Program-made: the position numbers and the translations under genes
Shown: in pieces, positions 7,626-16,432 of the stretch
Numbering within the stretch: the stretch's first letter is position 1
Layout: the number at the start of each line of letters is the position of its first letter
Assembly: GCF_019345525.1 (NCBI RefSeq)
Contig: NZ_JAHKRA010000014.1
Coordinates: forward strand, 17,701 to 81,700
Direction of reading: 5' to 3'
Origin: Flavobacterium sp. NKUCC04_CG
Lineage (GTDB): Bacteria; Bacteroidota; Bacteroidia; Flavobacteriales; Flavobacteriaceae
Length of the DNA: 64,000 nt
The notes under the pieces: model-generated
Seen by the model: only the letters and a program-made list of their open reading frames with translations
What the model was told of the DNA's origin: nothing
Databases searched by the model: none

Positions 7626-9212
7626 ATGATTAATCTACAAGATATCACTTATATACATTTCAATAGAGATGTATTGTTTTCGGACATCAGTTTTACAATC
7701 AATCAACACGATAAAATCAGTTTGGTTGGTAATAATGGAATTGGAAAATCAACCCTTTTACGAATTTTAGCTGGCGATTTACTTCCTGAAACAGGGCAGT
7801 TAATCTTAGGGGCGTTACCTTATTATGTACCCCAACATTTCGGACAATTTGATGGCGACACTGTGGCTAAGGCATTGTGTATAGCTGATAAAATTCAAGC
7901 TTTGGAAGCTATACTTCGAGGTGAAACCACTGAAGATAATTTTAACCGACTTGACGAGGATTGGACTATTGAAGAACGTACTAAAGAAGCACTTGACTTT
8001 TGGCTTTTGAATGGTATTGATCTCCATCAAAAGATGGAAACCTTAAGCGGTGGTCAGAAAACTCGCGTTTTTCTGGCTGGAATACGAATTCATCAACCTA
8101 AAATCGTGTTGCTAGATGAGCCCAGTAATCATTTGGATGCCCAAAGTAGAGCTTTGGTGTACAATTATATAGAAACGACACGCGACACGTTAATCGTAGT
8201 GAGTCATGATCGTATTTTGCTGAACAAAATCAATAAAGTGTTTGAATTGACTAAACGCGGTATGGTTGTTTATGGTGGTAATTATGATTTTTATGCTGTT
8301 CAAAAGCAACGGGAACTAGAGGCTGTAAGTCATGATGTTGCGAGTAAAGAGAAGGCTTTACGCAAAGTCAAAGCGGTAGAAAGAGCATCTATGGAACGTC
8401 AGCAAAAATTGGATGCTCGAGGAAAAAAGAAACAAGAAAAAGCGGGTATTTCTACAATTATGATGAAAACCCTTAAAAACAAGGCAGAGAAATCTACTTC
8501 CAAAATAAAGGGAGTTCATACTGATAAACGCGAGACCATTTCGCAAGAATTGAGGGTTTTGAGAGAGGAATTACCAGAATTAGCTGCTATGAAAATTGAT
8601 TTCAAGCATTCCGATTTGCATTATGGAAAAGTATTGATTCGGGCAACAGCGATTAATTTTGCCTACGCATCACAAGAACTGTGGAAACTGCCTTTAAGTT
8701 TTTTGGTTAACAGCGGAGAACGTTGGGCAATAAGGGGAGTCAATGCATCGGGAAAATCAACCTTAATCAAATTAATTTTGGGTACTTTGATTCCGACAAC
8801 CGGAGTCTTGACGAAATCACTTATCCATACGATTTATATCGATCAAGACTATTCCTTAATTCGTGCCGAACTGAGCGTGTATGAACAAGCACAGCTATTT
8901 AATACTGGACTATGGCCAGAGCATCAAGTGAACATGCGATTGAATCGCTTTTTGTTTGCTGCGGAAGATTGGGGTAAATCCTGTGCTGTTTTAAGCGGAG
9001 GTGAAAAAATGCGTTTACTGCTTTGTGCTATAACCCTAAGCGGGAAGTCGCCAGATTTAATCGTTTTGGATGAACCAACCAATAACTTGGATATTCAAAA
9101 TCTAGAAATTCTTACTCAAGCCATTGAGGATTACCGCGGTACTCTAATAGTGGTAAGTCACGATAGTTTTTTTCTGAATCAATTGCAGATTGAGCATTTT
9201 ATTGACTTGTAG
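7626..9212 (+). CDS. ABC-F family ATPase (ribosome-acting type)
   Basis: A 528-aa protein with two ABC ATPase domains and no membrane segments, as in ABC-F proteins that act on the ribosome. Domain 1 has Walker A GNNGIGKST (about residues 36-44), signature LSGGQKTR (about 139-146) and Walker B VLLDEPSNHLD. A Lys-rich linker with coiled-coil character runs over about residues 215-305. Domain 2 has Walker A GVNASGKST, signature LSGGEKMR and Walker B IVLDEPTNNLD. It could be an antibiotic-protection or a housekeeping ABC-F; the long regulated-looking leader favours the first. It differs clearly from the ABC-F gene at 51952. Confidence 0.85.
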   Translation: MINLQDITYIHFNRDVLFSDISFTINQHDKISLVGNNGIGKSTLLRILAGDLLPETGQLILGALPYYVPQHFGQFDGDTVAKALCIADKIQALEAILRGETTEDNFNRLDEDWTIEERTKEALDFWLLNGIDLHQKMETLSGGQKTRVFLAGIRIHQPKIVLLDEPSNHLDAQSRALVYNYIETTRDTLIVVSHDRILLNKINKVFELTKRGMVVYGGNYDFYAVQKQRELEAVSHDVASKEKALRKVKAVERASMERQQKLDARGKKKQEKAGISTIMMKTLKNKAEKSTSKIKGVHTDKRETISQELRVLREELPELAAMKIDFKHSDLHYGKVLIRATAINFAYASQELWKLPLSFLVNSGERWAIRGVNASGKSTLIKLILGTLIPTTGVLTKSLIHTIYIDQDYSLIRAELSVYEQAQLFNTGLWPEHQVNMRLNRFLFAAEDWGKSCAVLSGGEKMRLLLCAITLSGKSPDLIVLDEPTNNLDIQNLEILTQAIEDYRGTLIVVSHDSFFLNQLQIEHFIDL

Positions 9213-9488
9213 ATTTTAATGGATACAGCTGATAAGCCCTTTAAAATGGTGTTTAAAATGTTAATTAACATATTTTGGTTATGAAAATATTAAATATTTT
9301 TTGATTTATTTAACTTATGTGTATATATTTATTATTATTAACTTAAAATCAATGATTAGTGAATGGAAGTTTTATTCCTGCCTTGTACTTTTAGTATAAT
9401 TTAGAAAAGTACTCTAGCTTTTTTATAAAGGACTTATTCCTTTATTATTATATTTTTTCTGTTCCTTTCATTGTATAAATACTATATC

Positions 9489-12400
9489 ATGAAAAAACTA
9501 TTATTTAACAAGAGTCGCATTGTAGGAGTTGTGGCTGACAACAAAGAAGCTACAGAGGCGCAGCGTGATGAAAATTATTTTAGAGACAGCAATGTTTTTA
9601 GAGGAAAAGTAGAAGGAAGTGATTCCAATTTTTCCCTTTTAAAAATTGAAATTAGGAGAAAGTGGCTACTCACTTTAATTGTAGTTGTATGTAATCTGTT
9701 TGTGGTTTCTGCACAATTGCATCAAACAACTGTTCCGGCGTCGGAAAAATTCAAGTTGGATCAGAAAATTTATGAAGGTTTAGAGGTGAAAAAATTTCCA
9801 GAACTAAATAGGGAAAGATTGAAATCTGAAGATGCTAAAGACTTAGAAATGAATGTGCCACCTCGCTTTGGTTATCGTCATCTAACGGACATGAATACAA
9901 AGAATTCAGGTAAATGGATGGAACTTCCAAACGGTGATAAACTTTGGTTGTTAAAAATTTCAATTCCCAATGCTCTATCAATTAACTTATTATATGACAA
10001 ATTCTGGCTACCAGAAAAAGGGATGTTATTTTTGTACAATGAGGATAAAACGACCAAGCTAGGTGCTTTTACTGCTGCTAATAATAAAGGAAAAGCAGAA
10101 GAAGTGCGTGGGTTTGCTACGGATTTGATTTATGGGAATACGGTTATCTTAGAGTATTATCAACCTAAAGAAGTTGTAGAGGAACCGGTTATTTCTATAC
10201 AATACGTAGTAGAGGGTTATCGCTATATTAAAAATTCACTCAGCAATTCAGGAGGTTGTCAAGTCAATGTGAATTGTCCGGAGGGGGCAGGTTGGCAACT
10301 GGAAAAGAATGCCGTTGCTTTAATTGTAGTTAACGGATATAGATATTGTACCGGGGCCTTGATGCGAAATACAGCAGACAATAATAGAGCTCTATTTTTA
10401 ACAGCCGATCATTGTTTGGGAGGTTGGGCTAATAATGTTAAGCACGACGCAATGAGTAATAAGTTTTTAGATCATTGGACGTTCTGGTGGCAATATGAAA
10501 GTCCTAATTGTAGTAATCCAGCAATTGAGCCAGTACGGAAGAGTACGTCGGGAGCAGTTGTTTTAGCCAATGCTGGAAGTACTGATTTTGCTTTGTTAGA
10601 ATTAAATGAAAATCCATCACAGTTAACGAATAGTAGCGTTGCTTATTTGGGATGGGAGCGTTTGAATCCAAAAAGCGGTGGTGTTGGTATACATCATCCC
10701 AGTGGTGATATAAAAAAAATTGCCACTTTTACTATGACGCCCAAATCAACAGCTTATTCAAATACTAATGTAAATCAGGCTGCAAATCATTGGATGGTTA
10801 ACTGGGTGAGCACGGCCACCAACCATGGTGTAACAGAAGGCGGGTCTTCGGGCTCTCCCTTGTTGAATAGTAATAAGAGAGTAATTGGACAATTACATGG
10901 CGGTTCTGCGAGTTGTACTCAAAAGGAAGCGCCGGATTGGTATGGTAAGTTTTCTTTGTCTTGGGACGGAAATAGACCAGAAAGAAGATTAAAAGACTGG
11001 TTGGATCCTTTACAGTATAATGTGATGTACTTAGATAGTAGTTCAGGACTTGGAGGCGATTTTCACATCCGAAATTCAGTGTTCGATAGTGGTGTGGAGC
11101 CCGATGCAAATACGCCTGCGAATGAATTGTATATAAGTCCGGATATTTGGGTGCGTAATTTTAATGATAATGGTTTGGTGCATCAAAATGCTACACATCA
11201 TCCGTATCAGTTAAATTATGTATATGTTCGTGTAAAAAATAGAGGAACAGTAGTTACAAGTGCAAACAGTTTAGTACAGTTACATTGGTCAAAAGCTAGT
11301 ACTGCTTCAACTTGGCCAAAATTTTGGAACGGAAGTTATTGGTTTAATGGTGTTCCTACGGGAGGAGTTATAGGTGTAAATGAAATTCCGATACTTCAGC
11401 CGGGAGAAGAAACCATTCTTAAATTTCCATGGAGGGTGCCGAATCCTAATAATTATGTGGTTATGGATTCGCAACAACCTGGGCATTTTTGCTTAATTGC
11501 GAGGGTGTTGTCTGAAGAGGATCCGATGACGTTTATGGAAACTTCTGATGTTGTTGAAAATGTTCAAAACAACAACAATATCGCGTGGAAAAATCTAAGT
11601 GTAGTCGATATTACTCCGGAGGGTTACAATGGTGCTTCAGTGTTGGTTGGTAATCCTTTTGATGGAAAAAGAGTTTATAGTTTAGATTTCCTTGTAGGTA
11701 GGGGCGAAGTTAACCAAACTCTTTTTAGAGAAGCTGAAATTACCGCTACATTAGACCCTGTATTGTATCGTGCATGGGAACGAGGAGGAAGAAGAGGTCA
11801 GCAGATAGAAAGGGTAGAAAGGGAAAATACAATTAGGATTGCTGGACCGGAAGCCAGACTCGATAATGTTGTTTTCTATCCAGACGAGTTTGGTGTGTTG
11901 AGTCTGACTTTTAACTTTTTAACCGGAACATATACAGATCAAAGGCAATATCACTATAATGTCGTTCAAATTGATGCGGATAATCATAAAGTGATTGGCG
12001 GAGAGGGTTTTGTAATTAATAAAACCTCTCGACAAATATTTAGGGCTAATGCTGGCGCAGTTAATAGCGTTAGAGCCGGTGAGGTAGTAAGTATAAGTGC
12101 TGCAGATATCGGTGAAGAAGCCGCTTACCGTTGGTATGATGATCAAGGGGAGTTAGTAAGTAGTTCTAAGGAGTTCTTGATGAATATAGAAAAACCGACG
12201 CGACTACAACTGGAAGTAACGGCATTGGCCGATGGTTTTAAAGATTATGACTTTATTAATATTGATTTGAAACCAAGTACTTTGGGGATAATTACTCCTA
12301 ATCCCGCTTCTACTTCGGTCGAAATAGAATACGATGTTCGCTCAGATAAAGCTGCTTATATAGAGCTTATTCCTATTTATGAGGCTAGTGGAAATGGAAA

Positions 12401-12530
12401 AAAGTTTTCGTTGGATACGCACAACAATAAAATTACTATAAATATTTCAGCTTTTACTAAAGGGGTTTATAGTGTGGTGCTTTATAGTGATGGGGAACGT
12501 ATAGATGTCAAGAAATTAATCATTCAATAA
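9489..12530 (+). CDS. Secreted trypsin-like serine protease with type IX sorting tail
   Basis: A 1013-aa protein from ATG 9489. A chymotrypsin-fold domain like lysyl endopeptidase carries the triad in order: His in LTADHC (about residue 305), Asp in STDFALLEL (about 364) and Ser in GGSSGSPLL (about 451). Non-catalytic beta-rich modules follow, including a CARDB-like stretch with VRVKNRG. The last 80 or so residues (ITPNPAS...KGVYSVVLYSDG...KKLIIQ) match type A sorting domains of the type IX system. The hydrophobic signal (KWLLTLIVVVCNLFVVSAQ) does not begin until about residue 57, after a charged segment with no in-frame ATG, GTG or TTG close to it. A lipoprotein gene follows at 59 bases. Confidence 0.85.
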   Translation: MKKLLFNKSRIVGVVADNKEATEAQRDENYFRDSNVFRGKVEGSDSNFSLLKIEIRRKWLLTLIVVVCNLFVVSAQLHQTTVPASEKFKLDQKIYEGLEVKKFPELNRERLKSEDAKDLEMNVPPRFGYRHLTDMNTKNSGKWMELPNGDKLWLLKISIPNALSINLLYDKFWLPEKGMLFLYNEDKTTKLGAFTAANNKGKAEEVRGFATDLIYGNTVILEYYQPKEVVEEPVISIQYVVEGYRYIKNSLSNSGGCQVNVNCPEGAGWQLEKNAVALIVVNGYRYCTGALMRNTADNNRALFLTADHCLGGWANNVKHDAMSNKFLDHWTFWWQYESPNCSNPAIEPVRKSTSGAVVLANAGSTDFALLELNENPSQLTNSSVAYLGWERLNPKSGGVGIHHPSGDIKKIATFTMTPKSTAYSNTNVNQAANHWMVNWVSTATNHGVTEGGSSGSPLLNSNKRVIGQLHGGSASCTQKEAPDWYGKFSLSWDGNRPERRLKDWLDPLQYNVMYLDSSSGLGGDFHIRNSVFDSGVEPDANTPANELYISPDIWVRNFNDNGLVHQNATHHPYQLNYVYVRVKNRGTVVTSANSLVQLHWSKASTASTWPKFWNGSYWFNGVPTGGVIGVNEIPILQPGEETILKFPWRVPNPNNYVVMDSQQPGHFCLIARVLSEEDPMTFMETSDVVENVQNNNNIAWKNLSVVDITPEGYNGASVLVGNPFDGKRVYSLDFLVGRGEVNQTLFREAEITATLDPVLYRAWERGGRRGQQIERVERENTIRIAGPEARLDNVVFYPDEFGVLSLTFNFLTGTYTDQRQYHYNVVQIDADNHKVIGGEGFVINKTSRQIFRANAGAVNSVRAGEVVSISAADIGEEAAYRWYDDQGELVSSSKEFLMNIEKPTRLQLEVTALADGFKDYDFINIDLKPSTLGIITPNPASTSVEIEYDVRSDKAAYIELIPIYEASGNGKKFSLDTHNNKITINISAFTKGVYSVVLYSDGERIDVKKLIIQ

Positions 12531-12567
12531 GACATTCGATTAAAATTCAATAAGACACTCGGTTAAA
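12522..12567 (+). repeat. 23-bp tandem duplication over the protease stop codon
   Basis: ATTCAATAAGACATTCGATT plus AAA is followed directly by a second copy with two substitutions. The first copy contains the TAA stop of the protease gene. Confidence 0.85.
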
Positions 12568-12589
12568 AAGTAGATTAAAAATAGACTAA

Positions 12590-13417
12590 ATGAAAAAACT
12601 ATTATATCTCGCGGGCTTTCTTCTAGGAATGGCAGCCTGTAACAAAGAGGACGTCGAACAAGATGCGTTTTCTTATAGAACCTTAGAGGTTTTTAGTAGT
12701 ACTGAAGTCAATAATACTAAAATAGGAGATGCTAAGGTGTTAAGTACCTGGCAGGAACTAGAATCCTTCGCAGGCAAAGAGGTTGCTGATTTCTATAAGA
12801 GGAACAGTGGTATTATTAACTTTGATGAACAACAGGTTATACTGTCTAAAATGATGTTTTATCGAGAACCTTTGGTAACTCAAACCTTAGTGTTAAATGG
12901 CCGTCAATTAAATTATTCACTAGAAATCGGTAAGGGGAAAAATAGTATTCCTGCTGGTGTTTTTTGGGTTGGAGTGGTCTATCAAAAATTGAAAAAGCTT
13001 GAATTAAAAGCTAAAATTGAAATTTTAGAACCTAGTATTACACCTTATGGATATTGGGTGTTGGAAAAAATCGCAGATTTAAATACTTTAGAAATGCGTT
13101 TGCCTAAAGATGGTAATGGTATGCCAACCGATCAGCCATATTATCGTTTGAAGCTAGAAGAATCAGGTAAATTAGAGGGGAAAAATTTGACCAATACATT
13201 AAATGGGAATTTTGAGTTATACCGCCCCTTACATCTGATAGATATAGATGAAAGCAGATTAGTGACGACTGAGGTCTTCGAGCCAATTTTAGGTGATGGA
13301 TATCTATATCATGAAAAACTTGCGGGAAGTTTGTTGTATACTGTAGAGGATGGAAAACTCTATTTGTTTTACGACAACGCTACCAAATGTTTTATTTTTA
13401 AAAGATTTGAAATTTGA
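12590..13417 (+). CDS. Lipoprotein of unknown function
   Basis: A 275-aa protein with a clear lipoprotein signal, MKKLLYLAGFLLGMAAC, and lipidation at Cys17. The mature N-terminus CNKEDVEQD has Lys followed by acidic residues, as in surface-export signals described for Flavobacteriia lipoproteins. The rest is predicted to be soluble, beta-rich, and has no motif I recognise. It follows the secreted protease by 59 bases in the same orientation, so it may share its transcript. A protease inhibitor or surface partner is possible but unsupported. Confidence 0.75.
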   Translation: MKKLLYLAGFLLGMAACNKEDVEQDAFSYRTLEVFSSTEVNNTKIGDAKVLSTWQELESFAGKEVADFYKRNSGIINFDEQQVILSKMMFYREPLVTQTLVLNGRQLNYSLEIGKGKNSIPAGVFWVGVVYQKLKKLELKAKIEILEPSITPYGYWVLEKIADLNTLEMRLPKDGNGMPTDQPYYRLKLEESGKLEGKNLTNTLNGNFELYRPLHLIDIDESRLVTTEVFEPILGDGYLYHEKLAGSLLYTVEDGKLYLFYDNATKCFIFKRFEI

Positions 13418-13625
13418 GAAGATTTAAATTGGTCTCGTTATGGGGTAGATTATTTACTTGAAAAGTGAGGATAAAACTTTAAGTAACGAATTCCAATAGA
13501 CAGTACAGGAGGCCGCTATGCATAGCATAAAACTGTAGTGGAATAGGTGTTGGCTATGTTTGTTGCTAGTTGCTTTTATTCCTTAGAGGTAAAAAACCAA
13601 TAGTAACTGACGAGCGTAAATTTTG
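13418..13625. other. Intergenic stretch without a recognisable gene
   Basis: About 200 bases after the lipoprotein gene. The only notable word is the small palindrome-like CTATGCATAG near 13517. No frame or repeat was recognised. Confidence 0.45.
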
Positions 13626-13663
13626 TAAAAAAGGAGTAAAGATTTTTTCTTTACTCCTTTTTA
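13626..13663 (+). terminator. Terminator downstream of protease-lipoprotein pair
   Basis: AAAAAGGAGTAAAG and CTTTACTCCTTTTT form a strong stem about 210 bases past the lipoprotein stop, just before the ada-like promoter. Confidence 0.8.
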
Positions 13664-13684
13664 AATAAAGCAAGAATTGGATTT

Positions 13685-13692
13685 TATATTTG
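13685..13692 (+). promoter_or_regulatory. -7 box of the ada-like/alkB pair
   Basis: TATATTTG lies 32 bases before ATG 13724. The -33 region is only a T-rich stretch. Confidence 0.6.
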
Positions 13693-13723
13693 TAGAAGTA
13701 ATAGCATCTTTACTGCAACTAAA

Positions 13724-14587
13724 ATGGTGGTTATGAAAGAGCAAAAAAAGATTCAATACGACCGAATTGCAGAGGTGATTGAGCATATACAAAATAATTT
13801 TAAACAACAACCCTCTTTAGAACAATTGGCTGCAGTAGTTCATTTAAGTCCGTTTCATTTTCAGAGGCTGTTTACCGAATGGGCGGGAACCAGTCCTAAG
13901 AAATTTTTGCAATACATCAGTATCGGCTATGCAAAACAATTGCTTATGGAGAATCGTGATATAAGTCTTGCTGAGATGGCTTTTCAAACGGGATTATCAA
14001 GCAGTAGTAGATTGCATGATTTGTTTGTTAAGATTGAAGGGATGACGCCGGCCGAATTTAAAAATGGAGGCGAAAACCTGATGATTAATTATGATATAGT
14101 GGAAAGTCCTTTTGGAATGTTGATTTTAGCGTCAACTTCCAAGGGAATCTGTCACATGGCTTTTGAAGTCGATAAAAATCAAGCTATTGCCCAGTTGGTC
14201 AATCGGTTTCCCAATGCTGTATTGGAGCAAAAATCAGACGAGATACAGCAAACCGCATTAAAGTTTTTTCAGAGCGATTCTACGAAATTATGTGAGGTTA
14301 AATTGCATTTAAAAGGTACGGATTTTCAATTAAAAGTGTGGGAGAGTTTATTAAAAATCCCCATGGGCCAACTGACTACTTATGGTGATATAGCCAAGGA
14401 AATTGGAAAGCCTTCCGCTTTTAGAGCAGTTGGAACGGCGATTGGTAAAAACCCCATTGCTTTTTTAATTCCCTGTCATCGGGTAATCCAGGCTTCGGGA
14501 CAATTAGGTGGTTATATGTGGGGGATTAATCGTAAAACCGCTATTATCGGTTGGGAAGGGGCGAAGGCTGCTTCACAAGATGAATGA
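13724..14587 (+). CDS. AraC-type regulator fused to O6-methylguanine-DNA methyltransferase (Ada-like)
   Basis: A 287-aa two-domain protein. Residues about 10-105 form an AraC helix-turn-helix domain (SLEQLAAVVHLSPFHFQRLF). Residues about 115-280 form the suicide methyltransferase that takes alkyl groups from O6-alkylguanine. The acceptor-Cys motif is IPCHRV, preceded by TTYGDIAKEIGKPSAFRAVG. The N-terminal zinc domain of E. coli Ada, which senses phosphotriester damage, is absent, so control must differ. alkB follows in the same direction 88 bases on, so the pair looks like an alkylation-damage unit. ATG 13724 and ATG 13733 are both possible starts. Confidence 0.9.
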   Translation: MVVMKEQKKIQYDRIAEVIEHIQNNFKQQPSLEQLAAVVHLSPFHFQRLFTEWAGTSPKKFLQYISIGYAKQLLMENRDISLAEMAFQTGLSSSSRLHDLFVKIEGMTPAEFKNGGENLMINYDIVESPFGMLILASTSKGICHMAFEVDKNQAIAQLVNRFPNAVLEQKSDEIQQTALKFFQSDSTKLCEVKLHLKGTDFQLKVWESLLKIPMGQLTTYGDIAKEIGKPSAFRAVGTAIGKNPIAFLIPCHRVIQASGQLGGYMWGINRKTAIIGWEGAKAASQDE

Positions 14588-14675
14588 ACTTGAAAAAAAT
14601 AAAGCGACAAAGTTGGTAGTTTGATGCTAAATCGCTAACTTATGGTAGAGACCTATAACGTTAAAAACCTGAAAA

Positions 14676-15284
14676 ATGGATCTTTTTGATAATCGACTTG
14701 ACGAAAATATCAACTTGCTGCCCGCTGATGGAGAGGTTTACTATTTTGGAACCTTGTTCGATAAACAGCAAGCGGATTTGTATTTGTATAAATTGTTAAA
14801 TGGCATCGAATGGCGCCATGATGAGGCTATTATCTTTGGTAAAAAAATTACTACCAAACGCAAAGTGGCCTGGTACGGTGATTTGCCTTTTGAATATACC
14901 TATTCGAATACGACTAAGCGAGCTTTACCGTGGAATAGCGATTTACTTGTATTAAAAGCTATTGTAGAAGAGAGAACAGGGGAAACTTATAATTCCTGTC
15001 TATTGAATTTGTATCACAACGGTAACGAGGGTATGGCGTGGCATAGTGATGGAGAAAAAGATCTCAAAAAGAATGGCGCTATAGCGTCCTTGAGTTTTGG
15101 CGCAGTTAGAAAATTCGCGTTTAAACATAAACGCAGTTTGGAAAAGGTGGAGCGTATCTTAGAGCATAGCAGTCTTTTGGTGATGAAGGGCACTACGCAA
15201 ACACATTGGTTACATCGTTTACCTCCAACAAAATTAATACATACAGCTCGGGTAAATCTTACGTTTAGAACTATTGAAGAGTGA
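14676..15284 (+). CDS. alkB: AlkB-like Fe(II)/2-oxoglutarate dioxygenase
   Basis: A 202-aa DNA-repair oxygenase expected to demethylate 1-methyladenine and 3-methylcytosine. The Fe ligands are seen as HSDGEKD (His and Asp) and the later His in the TQTHWLHRLPPT segment. The closing Arg pair that binds 2-oxoglutarate is in ARVNLTFR. NLYHNGNEGMAWHSD is the typical AlkB core. Its length matches small ALKBH2/3-like bacterial members. It follows the Ada-like gene, which supports co-expression in alkylation repair. Confidence 0.9.
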   Translation: MDLFDNRLDENINLLPADGEVYYFGTLFDKQQADLYLYKLLNGIEWRHDEAIIFGKKITTKRKVAWYGDLPFEYTYSNTTKRALPWNSDLLVLKAIVEERTGETYNSCLLNLYHNGNEGMAWHSDGEKDLKKNGAIASLSFGAVRKFAFKHKRSLEKVERILEHSSLLVMKGTTQTHWLHRLPPTKLIHTARVNLTFRTIEE

Positions 15285-15340
15285 GCAGTAATCAGGAGGA
15301 AGAAGTAATTAAATCTGTTGAGTTAAATTTACTGTAAAAA

Positions 15341-15369
15341 AAAACACCTAATCATGGATTAGGTGTTAA
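15341..15369. terminator. Bidirectional terminator between alkB and csp
   Basis: AACACCTAATC and GATTAGGTGTT pair around ATG, with an A-run on the left. It serves csp on the minus strand and probably alkB as well. Confidence 0.82.
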
Positions 15370-15393
15370 TTTACGTTGTATCTATATAGTATG

Positions 15394-15585
15394 TTAAGCT
15401 AAGACTACGTTTACTGCGTTAAGACCTCTACGACCTTCTTCTACGTCATAACGAACTGCATCGTTCTCACGAATATTATCCATTAGACCTGTAGCGTGAA
15501 CAAATATTTCGCTATCACCATTGTTTGGTGTAATAAATCCGAAACCTTTGTCTTCATTGAAAAATTTTACTGTACCTTCTTGCAT
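15394..15585 (-). CDS. Cold-shock domain protein (CspA family)
   Basis: A 63-aa nucleic-acid-binding OB-fold protein that acts as an RNA chaperone. RNP1 KGFGFITP and RNP2 EIFVHA are intact. The frame could open nine codons earlier (at 15612), but the -7 box at 15610-15617 lies on that codon, so the Met beginning MQEGTVKFFNED is the start and gives the usual 63-64 residue length. The leader is about 18 bases, too short for a long cold-sensing 5' UTR like that of E. coli cspA. Confidence 0.93.
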   Translation of the reverse strand: MQEGTVKFFNEDKGFGFITPNNGDSEIFVHATGLMDNIRENDAVRYDVEEGRRGLNAVNVVLA

Positions 15586-15609
15586 TACTTTTGTGTTATT
15601 TAATTCCTG

Positions 15610-15640
15610 CAAATATAGAATGAATATTTAATATCTACAA
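15610..15640 (-). promoter_or_regulatory. Promoter of csp
   Basis: On the minus strand TATATTTG (15610-15617) and TTG (15638-15640) are separated by 20 bases, which is full consensus. Confidence 0.75.
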
Positions 15641-15954
15641 GTAAATGCTAAAAAAATTTTTAATAAAATTTTATATTTTTTTGCAATAATGGCTGTAAGG
15701 CTAGTAAAATAGGCGTTTTTTTATAAAAAAATAATTGTAAAAATCCTGTAATATTGGTATTGGAGAATACAGATCTGATAAAGGATATCGGGATTTGTTG
15801 TTATAAATGGAATGATTGCTAGTGATGATTTACATATAATAGCGCCAATAAAAGTAAAAATCCTGTTTAGGAAACAGCGAAAAAACTTCTATTATATAAA
15901 AAGTTTTTGTTAGATTAGCAGCTTTAACAAGTAATCACTATAAAAAATTTATAT
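15641..15954. other. AT-rich intergenic stretch
   Basis: About 310 bases between the divergent csp and HMA genes. It is A/T-rich with no recognised gene, repeat or terminator. No exact TAnnTTTG box was found just before the HMA gene. Confidence 0.5.
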
Positions 15955-16347
15955 ATGTGGGGCATCAGTAAGATAAAATTCAGTAATGTGTTCTATTTGT
16001 CTTTTTTGTTTTTTGGGTTATCTACCGCGAGTAATGCTCAGAGCTCAAAAAGCAATGAGAAAGCAATCATAAAAACAGCTATTTATTGTGAACATTGTAA
16101 AGAATGTGAAACATGTGGACAAACTTTTAAAAGTACCTTATATAAACTGAGTGGTGTTCGACAATTTGATATTAATCAAGAAGCCAATACCATTACGGTT
16201 TATTATAGTCCAAAGAAAGTAAGTCTGGACCAAATTAGACAAGCGATTTCTAAAATGGGTTATGATGCAGATGATGTTAAGGCAGATCCGGAAGTATATG
16301 CTAAATTGGATGACTGTTGTAAAGATAAGGCAACAGAAAAAGTGTAG
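15955..16347 (+). CDS. Secreted heavy-metal-associated (HMA) domain protein
   Basis: A 130-aa protein with a signal peptide (FSNVFYLSFLFFGLSTASNAQ) and one ferredoxin-like HMA domain over about residues 38-115. The metal-binding loop is Cys-rich (YCEHCKECETCGQTF) rather than the classical CxxC, and a further Cys pair (DDCC) lies near the C-terminus. A periplasmic copper or similar soft-metal carrier is likely. No metal ATPase or sensor is adjacent. Confidence 0.8.
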   Translation: MWGISKIKFSNVFYLSFLFFGLSTASNAQSSKSNEKAIIKTAIYCEHCKECETCGQTFKSTLYKLSGVRQFDINQEANTITVYYSPKKVSLDQIRQAISKMGYDADDVKADPEVYAKLDDCCKDKATEKV

Positions 16348-16378
16348 TTGATAGAAATTTAATAACATATTTCTAAAA

Positions 16379-16420
16379 GAAAAATCCCCTAGTATTATAG
16401 TGATACAAGGGGATTTTTTA
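16379..16420. terminator. Bidirectional terminator, HMA gene / hydrolase
   Basis: AAAAATCCCCT and its complement frame an imperfect inner stem (GTAT/ATAC), with T6 after it. It lies between convergent genes. Confidence 0.8.
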
Positions 16421-16432
16421 TTCGATGCATAC

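Noticed and set aside
15586..15612. Longer cold-shock protein start at 15612
   Set aside because: The start codon would lie inside the -7 box at 15610-15617; the family length fits the start at 15585.
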